A stretch of 64,000 bases of DNA from Halostella pelagica (GTDB lineage: Archaea; Halobacteriota; Halobacteria; Halobacteriales; Natronoarchaeaceae): contig CP040678.1 of the NCBI GenBank assembly GCA_005954745.1, positions 2,604,001-2,668,000 on the forward strand, written 5' to 3'. Positions 44,307-52,103 of the stretch are shown here, piece after piece. Position 1 is the stretch's first letter, and each line of letters opens with the position of its first letter. The notes below the pieces were generated by a model, which worked only from the letters and a program-made list of their open reading frames with translations, made no database searches and had not been told where the DNA came from. Position numbers and translations under genes: made by a program.

Positions 44307-44993
44307 GTGATCGAATCGAGCAACGACGGGCGGATCCGGACGGTGACGCTCGACCGACCTGAGCGCAAGAACGCCCTCACCCCCGACGGGTTGGACGCCC
44401 TTCGAGACGCAGTTACCGAGGCCGAGACGCCGGTGGTGTTTCTCCGGGGCGCTGGCGACGCGTTCTGTGCCGGTGCGGACCTGAACGTGGTCGACGACCT
44501 CGACCGAGAGACGGCGAGGGAGTTCGCCCGCCGGGGTCAGCGAACCGCCACCGCCATCGCCGAGGCGGACAGCGCGGTCGTTGCGGGCGTCGACGGCGCG
44601 GCGCGGGGAGGTGGTGTCGAACTGGCACTGGCCTGTGACGTCCGGGTGGCGACGACGGACGCGACGTTCGGCGAACCGGGCGTCACGTTCGGCCTGTTCG
44701 GTGCCTGGGGCGGGACGGTGCGGCTTCCGGCGGTCGTCGGTGAGAGTCAGGCGAGAGACCTCGCGCTCTCCGGGCGGGTCGTCGACGCCGCCGAAGCCAG
44801 GCGGATCGGGCTGGTCTCTCGCGTCATCGCGGACCCGCGGGACGTGGCGGCGGAGATAGCCGCGAACGACCGGGCGGCGCTGTCAGTCCTCACGGAGCGT
44901 CTCCGCGACAGGTCGGACCGGGAAACCAGAGAGAAACGGGAGGCGACCGCGTTCGGCGAACTTGTCGCTGAACGGGACAGTCGCAAGGGTTAG
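44307..44993 (+). CDS. Enoyl-CoA hydratase/isomerase family protein
   Basis: 228 residues from a GTG at 44307; the open frame upstream is antisense to the DUF7114-like gene. VIESSNDGRIRTVTLDRPERKNALTP is the crotonase start. The oxyanion-hole region is GAGDAFCAGADLNVV, then GVDGAARGGGVELALACDVRVA with the second oxyanion Gly, and GEPGVTFGLFGAWGGTVRL. It hydrates enoyl-CoA or isomerises acyl-CoA; substrate unknown. Confidence 0.92.
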   Translation: MIESSNDGRIRTVTLDRPERKNALTPDGLDALRDAVTEAETPVVFLRGAGDAFCAGADLNVVDDLDRETAREFARRGQRTATAIAEADSAVVAGVDGAARGGGVELALACDVRVATTDATFGEPGVTFGLFGAWGGTVRLPAVVGESQARDLALSGRVVDAAEARRIGLVSRVIADPRDVAAEIAANDRAALSVLTERLRDRSDRETREKREATAFGELVAERDSRKG

Positions 44994-45019
44994 GTACGCG
45001 GTAGTTCCCATTCATACCT

Positions 45020-45631
45020 ATGACCGAGTGCGACCACTGTGGGGCCTCATTCGACGGGGAGGAGGAGTACCTCCGTCACCTCCGCGACGAGCACGCAGGG
45101 GAGTTGAGTCGGATCGAACAGCGCCGGGTCAAGGGACTGACGGAGAGCGAGGATTCGGATGGGATCCCCACTGTCGCCGTGTACGGCGTGACCCTCGTCG
45201 GCATCCTGATCGCCGGTGCGCTCGCGTACGTCCTGCTCGCAGGCGGAGGGAGCGCGGCCGAGGACGTCAAAACTGAGCCCCACTCATCGGGTAGCGTTCA
45301 CGAACACGGCACGATGAACGTGACCATCGACGGTCGAACCCTCGATTTCAGTAAGGACAGGTTCCAGATGCAGGACCGGAACTTCTTCCACTACGAGGCC
45401 GGGAGCGGCGAACGGTGGCACGTCCACGGCCAGCGAGTCACTCTGGAGTACGGCCTCTCGACGCTCGGTATCCAGGTGACTAAAAACTCGGTGACGTTCG
45501 AGGGGACGACGTACAACGACGACGACGAGGGCACCAGCGTCACCTTCGAGGTCAACGGGGAATCGGTCAACCCGCGCGATTACGTCCTGCAGGAAGGCGA
45601 CCACGTCCGCGTGATCGTCACAACAGAGTGA
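45020..45631 (+). CDS. Membrane protein with cytoplasmic C2H2 zinc finger and extracellular domain
   Basis: 203 residues. The N-terminus has a C2H2 zinc finger, CDHCGASF then HLRDEH, typical spacing. A single membrane helix at about 50-72 (TVAVYGVTLVGILIAGALAYVLL) is followed by an extracytoplasmic domain with VTIDGRTLDFSKDRFQ, GERWHVHGQRVTLEYGLS and VRVIVTTE, which looks like a beta-rich fold, with several His residues (EPHSSGSVHEHG) that could bind a metal. The combination joins an intracellular nucleic-acid- or protein-binding finger to an outside sensor-like domain. No known name. Confidence 0.78.
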   Translation: MTECDHCGASFDGEEEYLRHLRDEHAGELSRIEQRRVKGLTESEDSDGIPTVAVYGVTLVGILIAGALAYVLLAGGGSAAEDVKTEPHSSGSVHEHGTMNVTIDGRTLDFSKDRFQMQDRNFFHYEAGSGERWHVHGQRVTLEYGLSTLGIQVTKNSVTFEGTTYNDDDEGTSVTFEVNGESVNPRDYVLQEGDHVRVIVTTE

Positions 45632-45661
45632 TCCCAGGCCGTGACAGAACGTCGGTAGTCG

Positions 45662-46459
45662 CTACGGCGACGGTTCCGCCGGCGAGGGGGGCATCGACCG
45701 CTTGTGCTTGCTCTGCTCGTACAGTTCTCGCACTCTGTCGATAGTGTCGCGGTCGATGTCGAGCGTGCGCTGTGTGGCCGCGACTGACAGCGTCCCTTCG
45801 ACGTGCAGCGCCAACACGGCGTCGAGCGTGTCGTAGTCGACGCCCATCTCGTCCTCGTCGGTCTGGTCCTCCCACAGTTCGGCCGTCGACGGTTTCGTGA
45901 CGACCCGTTCGGAGACGCCGACGTCGCTCGCCAACTGGCGCACTTGCTGTTTGTACAGGTTACCGATGGGGTGGCAGTCCACCGCGCCGTCGCCGTACTT
46001 CGTGAAATAGCCCGTCAGCGACTCGCTCTTGTTGCCGGTGCCGAGCACCACGCGGTTCTCGTGGTTGGCGACGAGGTAGTTCAGGACGCCACGGACGCGC
46101 GCTCGACTGTTCCCGACGGCCGTCGTATCGTCCTCCGCCGCCGGGTAGGCGTCCAACAGGTCCTCGACTATCGGGTCGATCTCGATCACGTCGTGGGAAA
46201 TCCCCAGGTTCTCGGCGACTCGCTCGGCGTCGCTCATGTTGTCCTCGCTGCTGACTGTCGCGGGCAGCACCAACCCGTACACGCTGTCGGTTCCGAGCGC
46301 CTCGACGGCCAGATACGCGGTCAGCGCGCTGTCTACGCCGCCGGAGAGCCCCAGCACTGCTCCGTCTGCCCCCGCGGCGTCGACGGTGTCCTCGATGAAC
46401 GACGTGATGTTCTCCCGGCGCACCTGCAGTTCCGACTCCGAAAAGCGGAGATCGAGCAT
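45662..46459 (-). CDS. nadE: NAD+ synthase, ammonia-dependent
   Basis: 265 residues from the ATG at 46459, chosen over an in-frame start 36 nt upstream that overlaps the promoter. The PP-loop ATPase motif LGLSGGVDSALTAYLA binds ATP; VVLGTGNKSESLTGYFTKYGDGAVDCHPIGNLYKQQV is the NadE signature. It converts deamido-NAD to NAD+ with ammonia; no glutaminase domain. A promoter-like gactattagg lies about 30 nt before the start. Confidence 0.95.
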   Translation of the reverse strand: MLDLRFSESELQVRRENITSFIEDTVDAAGADGAVLGLSGGVDSALTAYLAVEALGTDSVYGLVLPATVSSEDNMSDAERVAENLGISHDVIEIDPIVEDLLDAYPAAEDDTTAVGNSRARVRGVLNYLVANHENRVVLGTGNKSESLTGYFTKYGDGAVDCHPIGNLYKQQVRQLASDVGVSERVVTKPSTAELWEDQTDEDEMGVDYDTLDAVLALHVEGTLSVAATQRTLDIDRDTIDRVRELYEQSKHKRSMPPSPAEPSP

Positions 46460-46599
46460 CAGACTGTGGTACGGGGCGAACGGCCTAATAGTCACTCGTT
46501 ATCCGCGAAAACTGGACGAATGACGAGTGTCCGGTTCGGTGAGCCGAAGCGCTACGTTGAAGTACGCCGACCGGAAAGAACGGAGTGAGTTGGATCCTG

Positions 46600-46693
46600 G
46601 CCGAGCAGTGCGAGGGCAGGACCGACGCACGAAGCGCGTCGGTGGTGAGCAAATCCGGAGGATTTGCGAGCCTCGGCGCGAGTAAGCGAACGA
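46600..46693 (+). other. Structured leader upstream of tRNA-Gly
   Basis: Two perfect 8-bp hairpins: accgacgc/gcgtcggt (46621-46628, 46636-46643) and gcaaatcc/ggatttgc (46649-46656, 46660-46667, 3-nt loop). cggcgc at 46673-46678 could pair with the tRNA 5' strand gcgccg. It may be a precursor leader or an unrelated repeat-rich spacer. Confidence 0.45.
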
Positions 46694-46764
46694 GCGCCGG
46701 TGGTCTAGTGGTAGGACATGAGCTTCCCAAGCTCATAGCGCGGGTTCAATTCCCGCCCGGCGCA
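46694..46764 (+). tRNA. tRNA-Gly (anticodon CCC)
   Basis: Acceptor stem gcgccgg/ccggcgc, anticodon stem tgagc/gctca with loop ttcccaa giving anticodon CCC, T-stem gcggg/cccgc with loop ttcaatt, discriminator A. 70 nt plus discriminator, 4-nt variable region, no intron. The integration-scar region begins just after it. Confidence 0.95.
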
Positions 46765-46871
46765 TCATACAGCTCTTCTCTCGCTGGTTTTCCGGGTCCT
46801 CAGCAAAACACATATGACCCGAATCGAAGCTTACAATCCGGATGGGCGCATCGCACCCCGACGCCGCCCCC

Positions 46872-46901
46872 GAGTTATAAAAAGGTTCAGGCTTACTAGA
46901 G
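46872..46901 (+). promoter_or_regulatory. Strong promoter of the small gene after tRNA-Gly
   Basis: TATA box ataaaaagg (46877-46885), with tactagag at 46894-46901. The same two blocks recur at 49050 and 49070. It drives the gene at 46954; a ribosome binding site ggaggtg is at 46936-46942. Confidence 0.6.
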
Positions 46902-46953
46902 CTAGAGAGCGCGGGACCAAGGGTTCCGCGAGTGGGGAGGTGTGAAGCTTACA

Positions 46954-47202
46954 ATGCAGAGTCGTGACCAAGTCGAAGATATCGTCGTCGTTCCTGAAGC
47001 CTCGGGGCAGTTCTTGAACCAGCGGCAGCTAGAGGACTATCGTGACCACCGCGAAACAGGGTTCGACGTGATCTGGCTCGTCTGTCGTGATCGCGACGTT
47101 CGGGGCGGAATCCAGCGGCGTCTCGAAGACGCCGGGGATGATATGGAAGATCTCGTCTTCCTTCGTGTTCAGGATCTCGACGACGAACTTGACAGCCTAT
47201 GA
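46954..47202 (+). CDS. Small protein of unknown function in the tRNA-Gly integration scar
   Basis: 82 residues from the ATG at 46954, which is 11 nt after the Shine-Dalgarno-like ggaggtg; an in-frame GTG at 46942 is possible. Sequence VVVPEASGQFLNQRQLEDY, FDVIWLVCRDRDVRGGIQRR and VQDLDDELDSL matches no family that I know. Alpha/beta-looking, acidic, no membrane segment. Lies between tRNA-Gly and the McrB-N-like gene. Confidence 0.6.
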   Translation: MQSRDQVEDIVVVPEASGQFLNQRQLEDYRDHRETGFDVIWLVCRDRDVRGGIQRRLEDAGDDMEDLVFLRVQDLDDELDSL

Positions 47203-47292
47203 AAAGCCGATAGCGAATTGTATCATTTTGCCTCAATTATGCTGGAGAGCCAATATTTATGCATGTATTTGAATGATAAGCAATAGTTCAAC

Positions 47293-48657
47293 ATGGGTAT
47301 CCTTGGACCTCGTCAGGAAAGTATTCTCGACGCCTGGGCGGAGACGATCAGGCACTCAGCACAGGGCCAGAACTACAATTTTGTTACACCTACGCGCACG
47401 GAACAACTTCAGAAGAGGGTGGACGAGTTTCTCGAATCGCCAACACAGGAAACATTCGAGGACCTCTGGTCACGCGAGAACCTCCGCAACGCCACCTATG
47501 GCGGGGCAGGGGCAGTCCTCAACAACTGGAATGGGACGACCAAGGAACTTGCAGGCTTCGTCCGAACACTCCGAACAGCCGAATCATTCGATGCCGCTTG
47601 GGAACGACGGTTTCCGGAGTTTATCGTACCTGGAATCTGGGAACTGTATGGGCGATTAGATCCGGCGCAGCGGCCGATCCTGAATAGCTGGGTCCGCACG
47701 GCATTGCCAACCTTCGGGCTCAAGAACCCACGGACCTACGAGGAAGGAGTTGAGCAACTAGACAAGTTCCGAGAGATCTATCAAACTCGAATCGGCCACA
47801 GCACTGCTGACACGGATCACGTGGTGCCGTTGTCCGATGAAATCGAGCAGTTTCTGTACGTCGTGGAGACGCTCGACGAGGCGGAACTCCGGTCGACGTT
47901 TGGAATGGAGAGTCCGACGTACGCTTCGTTTGCCGGCTGGGACGCGATGCGGGATCACGGCGACACGATCGAGTTGACTGGTCTCAGATCCGTCCTTGAT
48001 GCCTTCACCACAGCAACCAACAGCGACGCCTACGAAACATCTTCCCCATTGGAACACTGGGGGGCGAATCACTGGGAGACGTGGAAGGACGACTACTCTG
48101 ACTATCTTCGAGACGAGGTCTTCACGACGTACGACCCGACTGCGCTTGATGGGGCAGATGTCGAACCGTTCATCGATGCATTGACTGTTGCACGCCCAAT
48201 CTCGAACGTCGTTCCGATTTATCTACTGGGAGGGCGGTGGCAGCCATGGGACAGCTTTGAGAAAATCTCTACCGAATCTTCCGACGAGGCTGCTCAGGTG
48301 CTCTCACATCTACTTGACGACGAGAGTGGACCGATTACCGACCGACTCACTCATTTCGGAGAGTTCTACAGGGACGTATCGGATTCAGGGGGCGAGCGTA
48401 TGTCACTGGCGACGATGTTGTTGATGTTTGTTCATCCCGATAAATACGCTATGTATCGATATCAGATGTTCAACGACTTCTTCTCCGCGTTCAGCGAGTA
48501 CGATATTCCGAACGGGTTCAACCCAAGCGCATATGCGTTGATGAATGAGGCACTCCAGAGAGTCCGCGCCGATCTGAATTCACACGCGAACCACGGTGTC
48601 CGAATGCTCGATGTCCACTCACTACTGTGGGTATTCCATCGGCAAGGACCCCCTTGA
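47293..48657 (+). CDS. Orphan McrB N-terminal-type domain protein
   Basis: 454 residues. Segments such as LWSRENLRNATYGGAGAVLN, FGLKNPRTYEEGVEQLDKF and the C-terminal part (FVHPDKYAMYRYQMFNDFF; MLDVHSLLWVFHR) look like the N-terminal recognition region of haloarchaeal McrB-type restriction ATPases, in which an AAA+ domain would follow the final LLWVF segment. Here the frame stops exactly there, so the motor is missing. No Walker motif is present. It is less GC-rich than neighbours and lies in the tRNA-Gly scar, so it is probably horizontally acquired and truncated, or a stand-alone modified-DNA sensor. Confidence 0.6.
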   Translation: MGILGPRQESILDAWAETIRHSAQGQNYNFVTPTRTEQLQKRVDEFLESPTQETFEDLWSRENLRNATYGGAGAVLNNWNGTTKELAGFVRTLRTAESFDAAWERRFPEFIVPGIWELYGRLDPAQRPILNSWVRTALPTFGLKNPRTYEEGVEQLDKFREIYQTRIGHSTADTDHVVPLSDEIEQFLYVVETLDEAELRSTFGMESPTYASFAGWDAMRDHGDTIELTGLRSVLDAFTTATNSDAYETSSPLEHWGANHWETWKDDYSDYLRDEVFTTYDPTALDGADVEPFIDALTVARPISNVVPIYLLGGRWQPWDSFEKISTESSDEAAQVLSHLLDDESGPITDRLTHFGEFYRDVSDSGGERMSLATMLLMFVHPDKYAMYRYQMFNDFFSAFSEYDIPNGFNPSAYALMNEALQRVRADLNSHANHGVRMLDVHSLLWVFHRQGPP

Positions 48658-49049
48658 GGAAACACCAGTCACTAATGGTTAGACACCCTCCTTGAATTGG
48701 TACTTTTACGGGGTTTTACTATTTAATGCCCGAATAACGGATAGAACGTAGGAAACACGAAAATGCAGCAGATTTCGGCTATTTCGCTAATAGTACGAGA
48801 CATTGTAATCCGCGGGAGAGGTGGTTAGGGGGTTCGGCAAATCGGAAAGTAGTGGCTGATGACTCGCTTGCCCGAAAAAGGATACCCGTCTCAGGCCAGT
48901 TTGAGCTAACATACCCGTCGTTTTCGATGGGATAGGGTAACGACACGAAGCAGGGTATCAACGTATGCGATGGCTGCTCGAGTCATCAGACGGAGTCAGC
49001 AACACTCCGCCAGGCAACGGGTGATGAGTGCAGACAACCACAGATGTAT

Positions 49050-49077
49050 ATAAAAAGGCCGAGCGGGAGTACTAGAG
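49050..49077 (+). promoter_or_regulatory. Second promoter with the ataaaaagg/tactagag blocks
   Basis: TATA box ataaaaagg (49050-49058), tactagag (49070-49077), and a later ggggaggt-type purine tract (about 49097-49104), the same order as at 46872-46942. No intact gene follows within 180 nt. Confidence 0.5.
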
Positions 49078-49142
49078 TGAAACCCCAACCGAAACGAGGG
49101 GAGGTATCGCGGAGAGACCACGCTTTGAACCATTCGTAGTAA

Positions 49143-49161
49143 GCCCCGAGAGGGATTCGAA
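49143..49161 (-). other. tRNA 3'-end-like fragment (candidate attachment site)
   Basis: On the minus strand this reads ttcgaatccctctcggggc: a T-loop ttcgaat, one side of a T-stem ccctc and an acceptor 3' strand tcggggc. The rest of the tRNA is absent. Such 19-nt 3' ends are typical attachment-site remnants of elements integrated into tRNA genes. Confidence 0.35.
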
Positions 49162-49261
49162 TAGACTGTTCACAGCCCTCCATGAGAACCGACGGCCTAC
49201 AGCACAAGAGAAATACTCTGTCTCCCGGCCTCCTTCTTAATTCAAATATGAAGTTAAGACT

Positions 49262-49435
49262 ATGTCCTCAACAAAGTACGTAAACGTCGAAACCGCCCTT
49301 CAAAACCTCCAAGACGCGGAGCTCAGCCAGGCAGACACCCAAGCGATCCACGAGTTCATCGACCATCTCGCAGCAGAAGGAATCAGTGAAGTCCGGCAAC
49401 GCCGGCGCATCCTGCGACAAACGAACCTGAGACGG
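49262..49435 (+). pseudogene. Truncated tyrosine recombinase (integrase), N-terminal stub
   Basis: About 58 codons: KYVNVETALQNLQDAELSQ, then AIHEFIDHLAAEGISEVRQR and RRILRQTNL. This matches the N-terminal SAM-like region of haloarchaeal site-specific integrases as I know them. The catalytic domain (R..H-x-x-R..Y) is missing. After about 49430 the frame is antisense to the Nmad3-type gene, so the end is a deletion or recombination junction. It is the clearest sign of a former integrated element at this locus. Confidence 0.6.
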
Positions 49436-50152
49436 TCAGTTCTCGAAGCACCGCTCTATCTCACCGGTTTCGACGATATCCACGAGCGCCGAGGTCGCCG
49501 GTTCGTCGAACCGGAGCGGTCGCCGCCACCACGGACCCTTACCGGAATCCGCCGAGAGGCCGGTCACGATTCGGTTCGGGTCCGCACCGGCGGTCCGACT
49601 CGACAGCGGGATCGCGTGGTCGAACAGTCGCGATTCGGCGGGGTCGCCCGACAGCAAGACTTCGGCATCGACCGTCTCGCGCTTGACGTGGGCGTTGTTC
49701 GCGAACCGCTCTCGGTCGGCCGGGTCGAGCGACTCGTACGCCGTGACGGGGTCGCGGTCGAGGCGGAACGCGCCGATCAGGTACGCGCCCCACTCCGGTG
49801 CCGCCCACGTCGGCGGGTCGCCGGCGGTCGAGAGCGTCGCGTAGAAGAAGGCGTAGTCGCCCGCCGCGAGGTCGGAGAGCGGGCCGGCCTTGACAGCGTA
49901 GTCGTCCCCGTAGGTGTAGGCCTCGCACTGGGGATACTCGGCGAACTCGGGGTCCAGATGGACCTCGGTGTCGCGGACGTCCGGCGGGACATCCATCTCG
50001 ACGTTCAGGTCGGCGTACGTCGGGAGCGACACCGCCGCGGGTTCGCGTTCCGGGATCGGAACGTACTCGAAGCGTCCGTCGGGGTGAACCGGCGCGCGGA
50101 ACCCGGGAAGCGTCGTGTTCGCACCGACGTTGACCGCTACACTCCGTGGCAT
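49436..50152 (-). CDS. Nmad3-type protein (putative nucleotide modification associated)
   Basis: 238 residues from the ATG at 50152, chosen since MPRSVAVNVGANTTLPGFRA is the expected start. Motifs NVGANTTLPGFRAPV, PDGRFEYVPIPE, LPTYADLNVEMD, YGDDYAVKAGPLSDLAAGDYAFFYATL resemble the Nmad3 family, predicted to act in nucleotide or DNA modification (from context of homologues; no biochemistry known to me). The 3' end abuts the truncated integrase, so the junction lies at or just after its stop (49436-49438). Confidence 0.78.
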   Translation of the reverse strand: MPRSVAVNVGANTTLPGFRAPVHPDGRFEYVPIPEREPAAVSLPTYADLNVEMDVPPDVRDTEVHLDPEFAEYPQCEAYTYGDDYAVKAGPLSDLAAGDYAFFYATLSTAGDPPTWAAPEWGAYLIGAFRLDRDPVTAYESLDPADRERFANNAHVKRETVDAEVLLSGDPAESRLFDHAIPLSSRTAGADPNRIVTGLSADSGKGPWWRRPLRFDEPATSALVDIVETGEIERCFEN

Positions 50153-50220
50153 ACTGCGAGCTACGGACGCTCGCCGGAAATATGGTTCGCAGGGACGGGT
50201 CCGCGGACCGGAGAGCGAGG

Positions 50221-50538
50221 TTATATTCCCAGGCGCTTGACGCACTCGTAGCAGTAGGTGTACGTCGGATTGCTCTCGTTTATCGTCCCGCAGTGCGGAC
50301 ACCGGCGTCCATCCACGTCGTCCTGTTCGGACCGCCCGGCGTCGTGGAGGTCCTGTGGCGCGTCGCGCCGGTCGCGCGGAACCGGTTTTCTGGGCGAGTA
50401 ATCGCCGCCGTTCTCGCCGGAAAAGGAGGGGTTCGCCGAGTCGTCCCCCTGTTCACCCCGGAGATAGTAGTAGTAGATAGCCAGGTGTAGGAGAGCGAAC
50501 GAGACGACGTAGATCAGAGCCCACTGTGGGATGTCCAC
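50221..50538 (-). CDS. Small membrane protein with C-terminal zinc ribbon
   Basis: 105 residues from a GTG at 50538; a TTG start 21 nt upstream is possible. An N-terminal membrane helix (WALIYVVSFALLHLAIYYYYL) is followed by a disordered acidic linker and a four-Cys zinc ribbon, CPHCGTIN then YCYECVKRL. The ribbon faces the cytoplasm if the short N-terminus is outside. Conserved haloarchaeal design, function unknown. Confidence 0.75.
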   Translation of the reverse strand: MDIPQWALIYVVSFALLHLAIYYYYLRGEQGDDSANPSFSGENGGDYSPRKPVPRDRRDAPQDLHDAGRSEQDDVDGRRCPHCGTINESNPTYTYCYECVKRLGI

Positions 50539-50619
50539 GTGTACCACTACGTACTGCAAACACTTGTGTATTCGTGGCGGACCGTCAGAGTTAGGCGACA
50601 GCCGTTACCACTCGCCAGT

Positions 50620-51951
50620 ATGGACCGTCGGACGCGCGTCGTTGCCCTCTCTGCGGTCGTACTCGTCCTCACCGCGGTGTTCGGCCTGCAGGTAGTACTC
50701 ACGGATACGACCCAGCAGGGAACGGCCGTGGCCTCGGGGGCCGGCGAACCGTATCCCGGAAACACGCTCATCAGCGTCCAGAGCTACGGCGACGACTTCG
50801 ACGGAAAGGCGATGGAAGTGACGCCGGACGGCGATCGAGTGTGGGTGTACGACCCGCCGAACTCGCGCGTCTTCGACTCGGAGATGCTCGACAACGGAAA
50901 CCTGCTCGTCGCCGTTGCGACGAAAGTAAAGCGGGACAACTGTCCGACCGCCCAGATACTCTATCACTCCCAAGAGTGCGTCCACAATCGGATTCTGGAG
51001 ATAGACGGCGACACGCTGGCGGGTGACGACGAAGAGATAGTCTGGCGCTACACCTGGTACGACGAGTACGTCCTCAACCACGAAGTGCACGACGTCGACC
51101 GCCTCGACAGCGGCGAGACGGCCATTGCGGACATGGGCAACGACCGTGCGTTCACCGTCGCCCGAAACGGAACGGTTACGTGGCAGTGGAACGCGACCGA
51201 CCATCTCGGCGATGGGACGGAGTTCCACGAGGAGTACGGCGGTCCGGAGGGCGAGGGTTCTGAACGCGACTGGACGCACATGAACGACATCGACCACCTC
51301 GACAACGGGAACTTCCAGTTATCCGTCCGGAACTTCGACTCGGTTATCGAGGTGGACCCCGAGACGAACGAGATCGTCGGTATGGTCGGCGAACCCGGGG
51401 ATCACGAGACTATGTACGAACAGCACAACCCCCAGCGCCTCGACGAGTGGGGGACGCTACTCGTCTCGGACAGCGAGAACAACCGAGTCATCGAGTACAG
51501 CGTCGACAACGGGACGAGCGTGTGGGAGTACGGCGGGAGCGACCTCCTGTTCTGGCCGCGAGACGCCGACCGCCTCCCGAACGGGAACACGCTGATAGTC
51601 GACACGTACAACGACCGCGTGGTCGAGGTCGACAGCAACGGAGCCGTCGTCTGGGAGTACCGCGGCGTCGCGATGCCGTACTCCGCGGACCGACTCTCGG
51701 TTCCCGAAGAGGGCGGCGAGACGGTGCCTGGATGGCGACTCGGTAGCCGGACGGCGGAGCAGTCCGTGGTCGCGGAAACCGCCGCAAAGGCCGAAGCCTG
51801 GGCTCGGTTCGTCTTTCCGAACTGGATCCGGCTGTCCCACCTGCTGACGATCTCTGCGGGTGCGCTCGCGTCGCTGCTGATCGTCCTCGATTTCGCCGTT
51901 CTCGGGACACGCCGCCTCTGGACCGTGCTTCGGAACGATAGTAGCCGGTGA
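50620..51951 (+). CDS. Arylsulfotransferase-like (ASST) beta-propeller membrane protein
   Basis: 443 residues from the ATG at 50620. An N-terminal membrane helix or signal anchor (VVALSAVVLVLTAVFGLQVVL), then a propeller of repeating blades, each with a N-H/N-G-N or D-R-V-x-E motif: DNGNLLVAV, EIVWRYTWYD, NDIDHLDNGNFQLSV, DADRLPNGNTLIVD. A second hydrophobic helix (ISAGALASLLIVLDFAVL) is at the C-terminus. ASST family proteins transfer sulfate between phenols, but the catalytic His cannot be placed with certainty. The TGA at 51949-51951 lies in the arm of a palindromic element. Confidence 0.83.
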   Translation: MDRRTRVVALSAVVLVLTAVFGLQVVLTDTTQQGTAVASGAGEPYPGNTLISVQSYGDDFDGKAMEVTPDGDRVWVYDPPNSRVFDSEMLDNGNLLVAVATKVKRDNCPTAQILYHSQECVHNRILEIDGDTLAGDDEEIVWRYTWYDEYVLNHEVHDVDRLDSGETAIADMGNDRAFTVARNGTVTWQWNATDHLGDGTEFHEEYGGPEGEGSERDWTHMNDIDHLDNGNFQLSVRNFDSVIEVDPETNEIVGMVGEPGDHETMYEQHNPQRLDEWGTLLVSDSENNRVIEYSVDNGTSVWEYGGSDLLFWPRDADRLPNGNTLIVDTYNDRVVEVDSNGAVVWEYRGVAMPYSADRLSVPEEGGETVPGWRLGSRTAEQSVVAETAAKAEAWARFVFPNWIRLSHLLTISAGALASLLIVLDFAVLGTRRLWTVLRNDSSR

Positions 51952-52017
51952 CACATTGCACACTCGACCGCCTGCTATCGGGCGATCACTGTATGAACCG
52001 TTTCACTGGCTACTATC
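51937..52017. repeat. Palindromic intergenic element, family 2 (copy 2)
   Basis: 15-bp arms gatagtagccggtga (51937-51951) and tcactggctactatc (52003-52017), one mismatch. The left arm encodes the last four residues and the stop codon of the ASST-like gene. The interior matches copy 1 at 17109-17183. Confidence 0.8.
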
Positions 52018-52103
52018 GCTGGACGGTGAGAGACTGTCGTACGTCAGTTCGGTAGTTCGCCGACCGCGCGTCGGCGAAGACCGGAATACAGTTACGACGA
52101 CTC

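Larger units (their letters stand above)
48658..49261. other. Decayed region between McrB-N-like gene and integrase stub
   Basis: 604 bp, GC lower than average, no credible gene. It contains a promoter-like element (49050-49077), a tRNA 3'-end-like fragment (49143-49161) and a Shine-Dalgarno-like aggggaggt near 49097. I saw no trace of a Walker motif, so the AAA+ domain expected after the upstream gene has been lost. Confidence 0.6.

Noticed and set aside
5349-49261. Intact insertion sequence or transposase gene.
   Set aside because: No DDE or HUH motifs or full transposase frame was found; only palindromic elements and an integrase stub.
49436-50251. Continuation of the integrase stub frame to 329 codons.
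   Set aside because: After about 49430 the frame is antisense to the Nmad3-type gene and turns Arg-rich, so only the first 58 codons are integrase.
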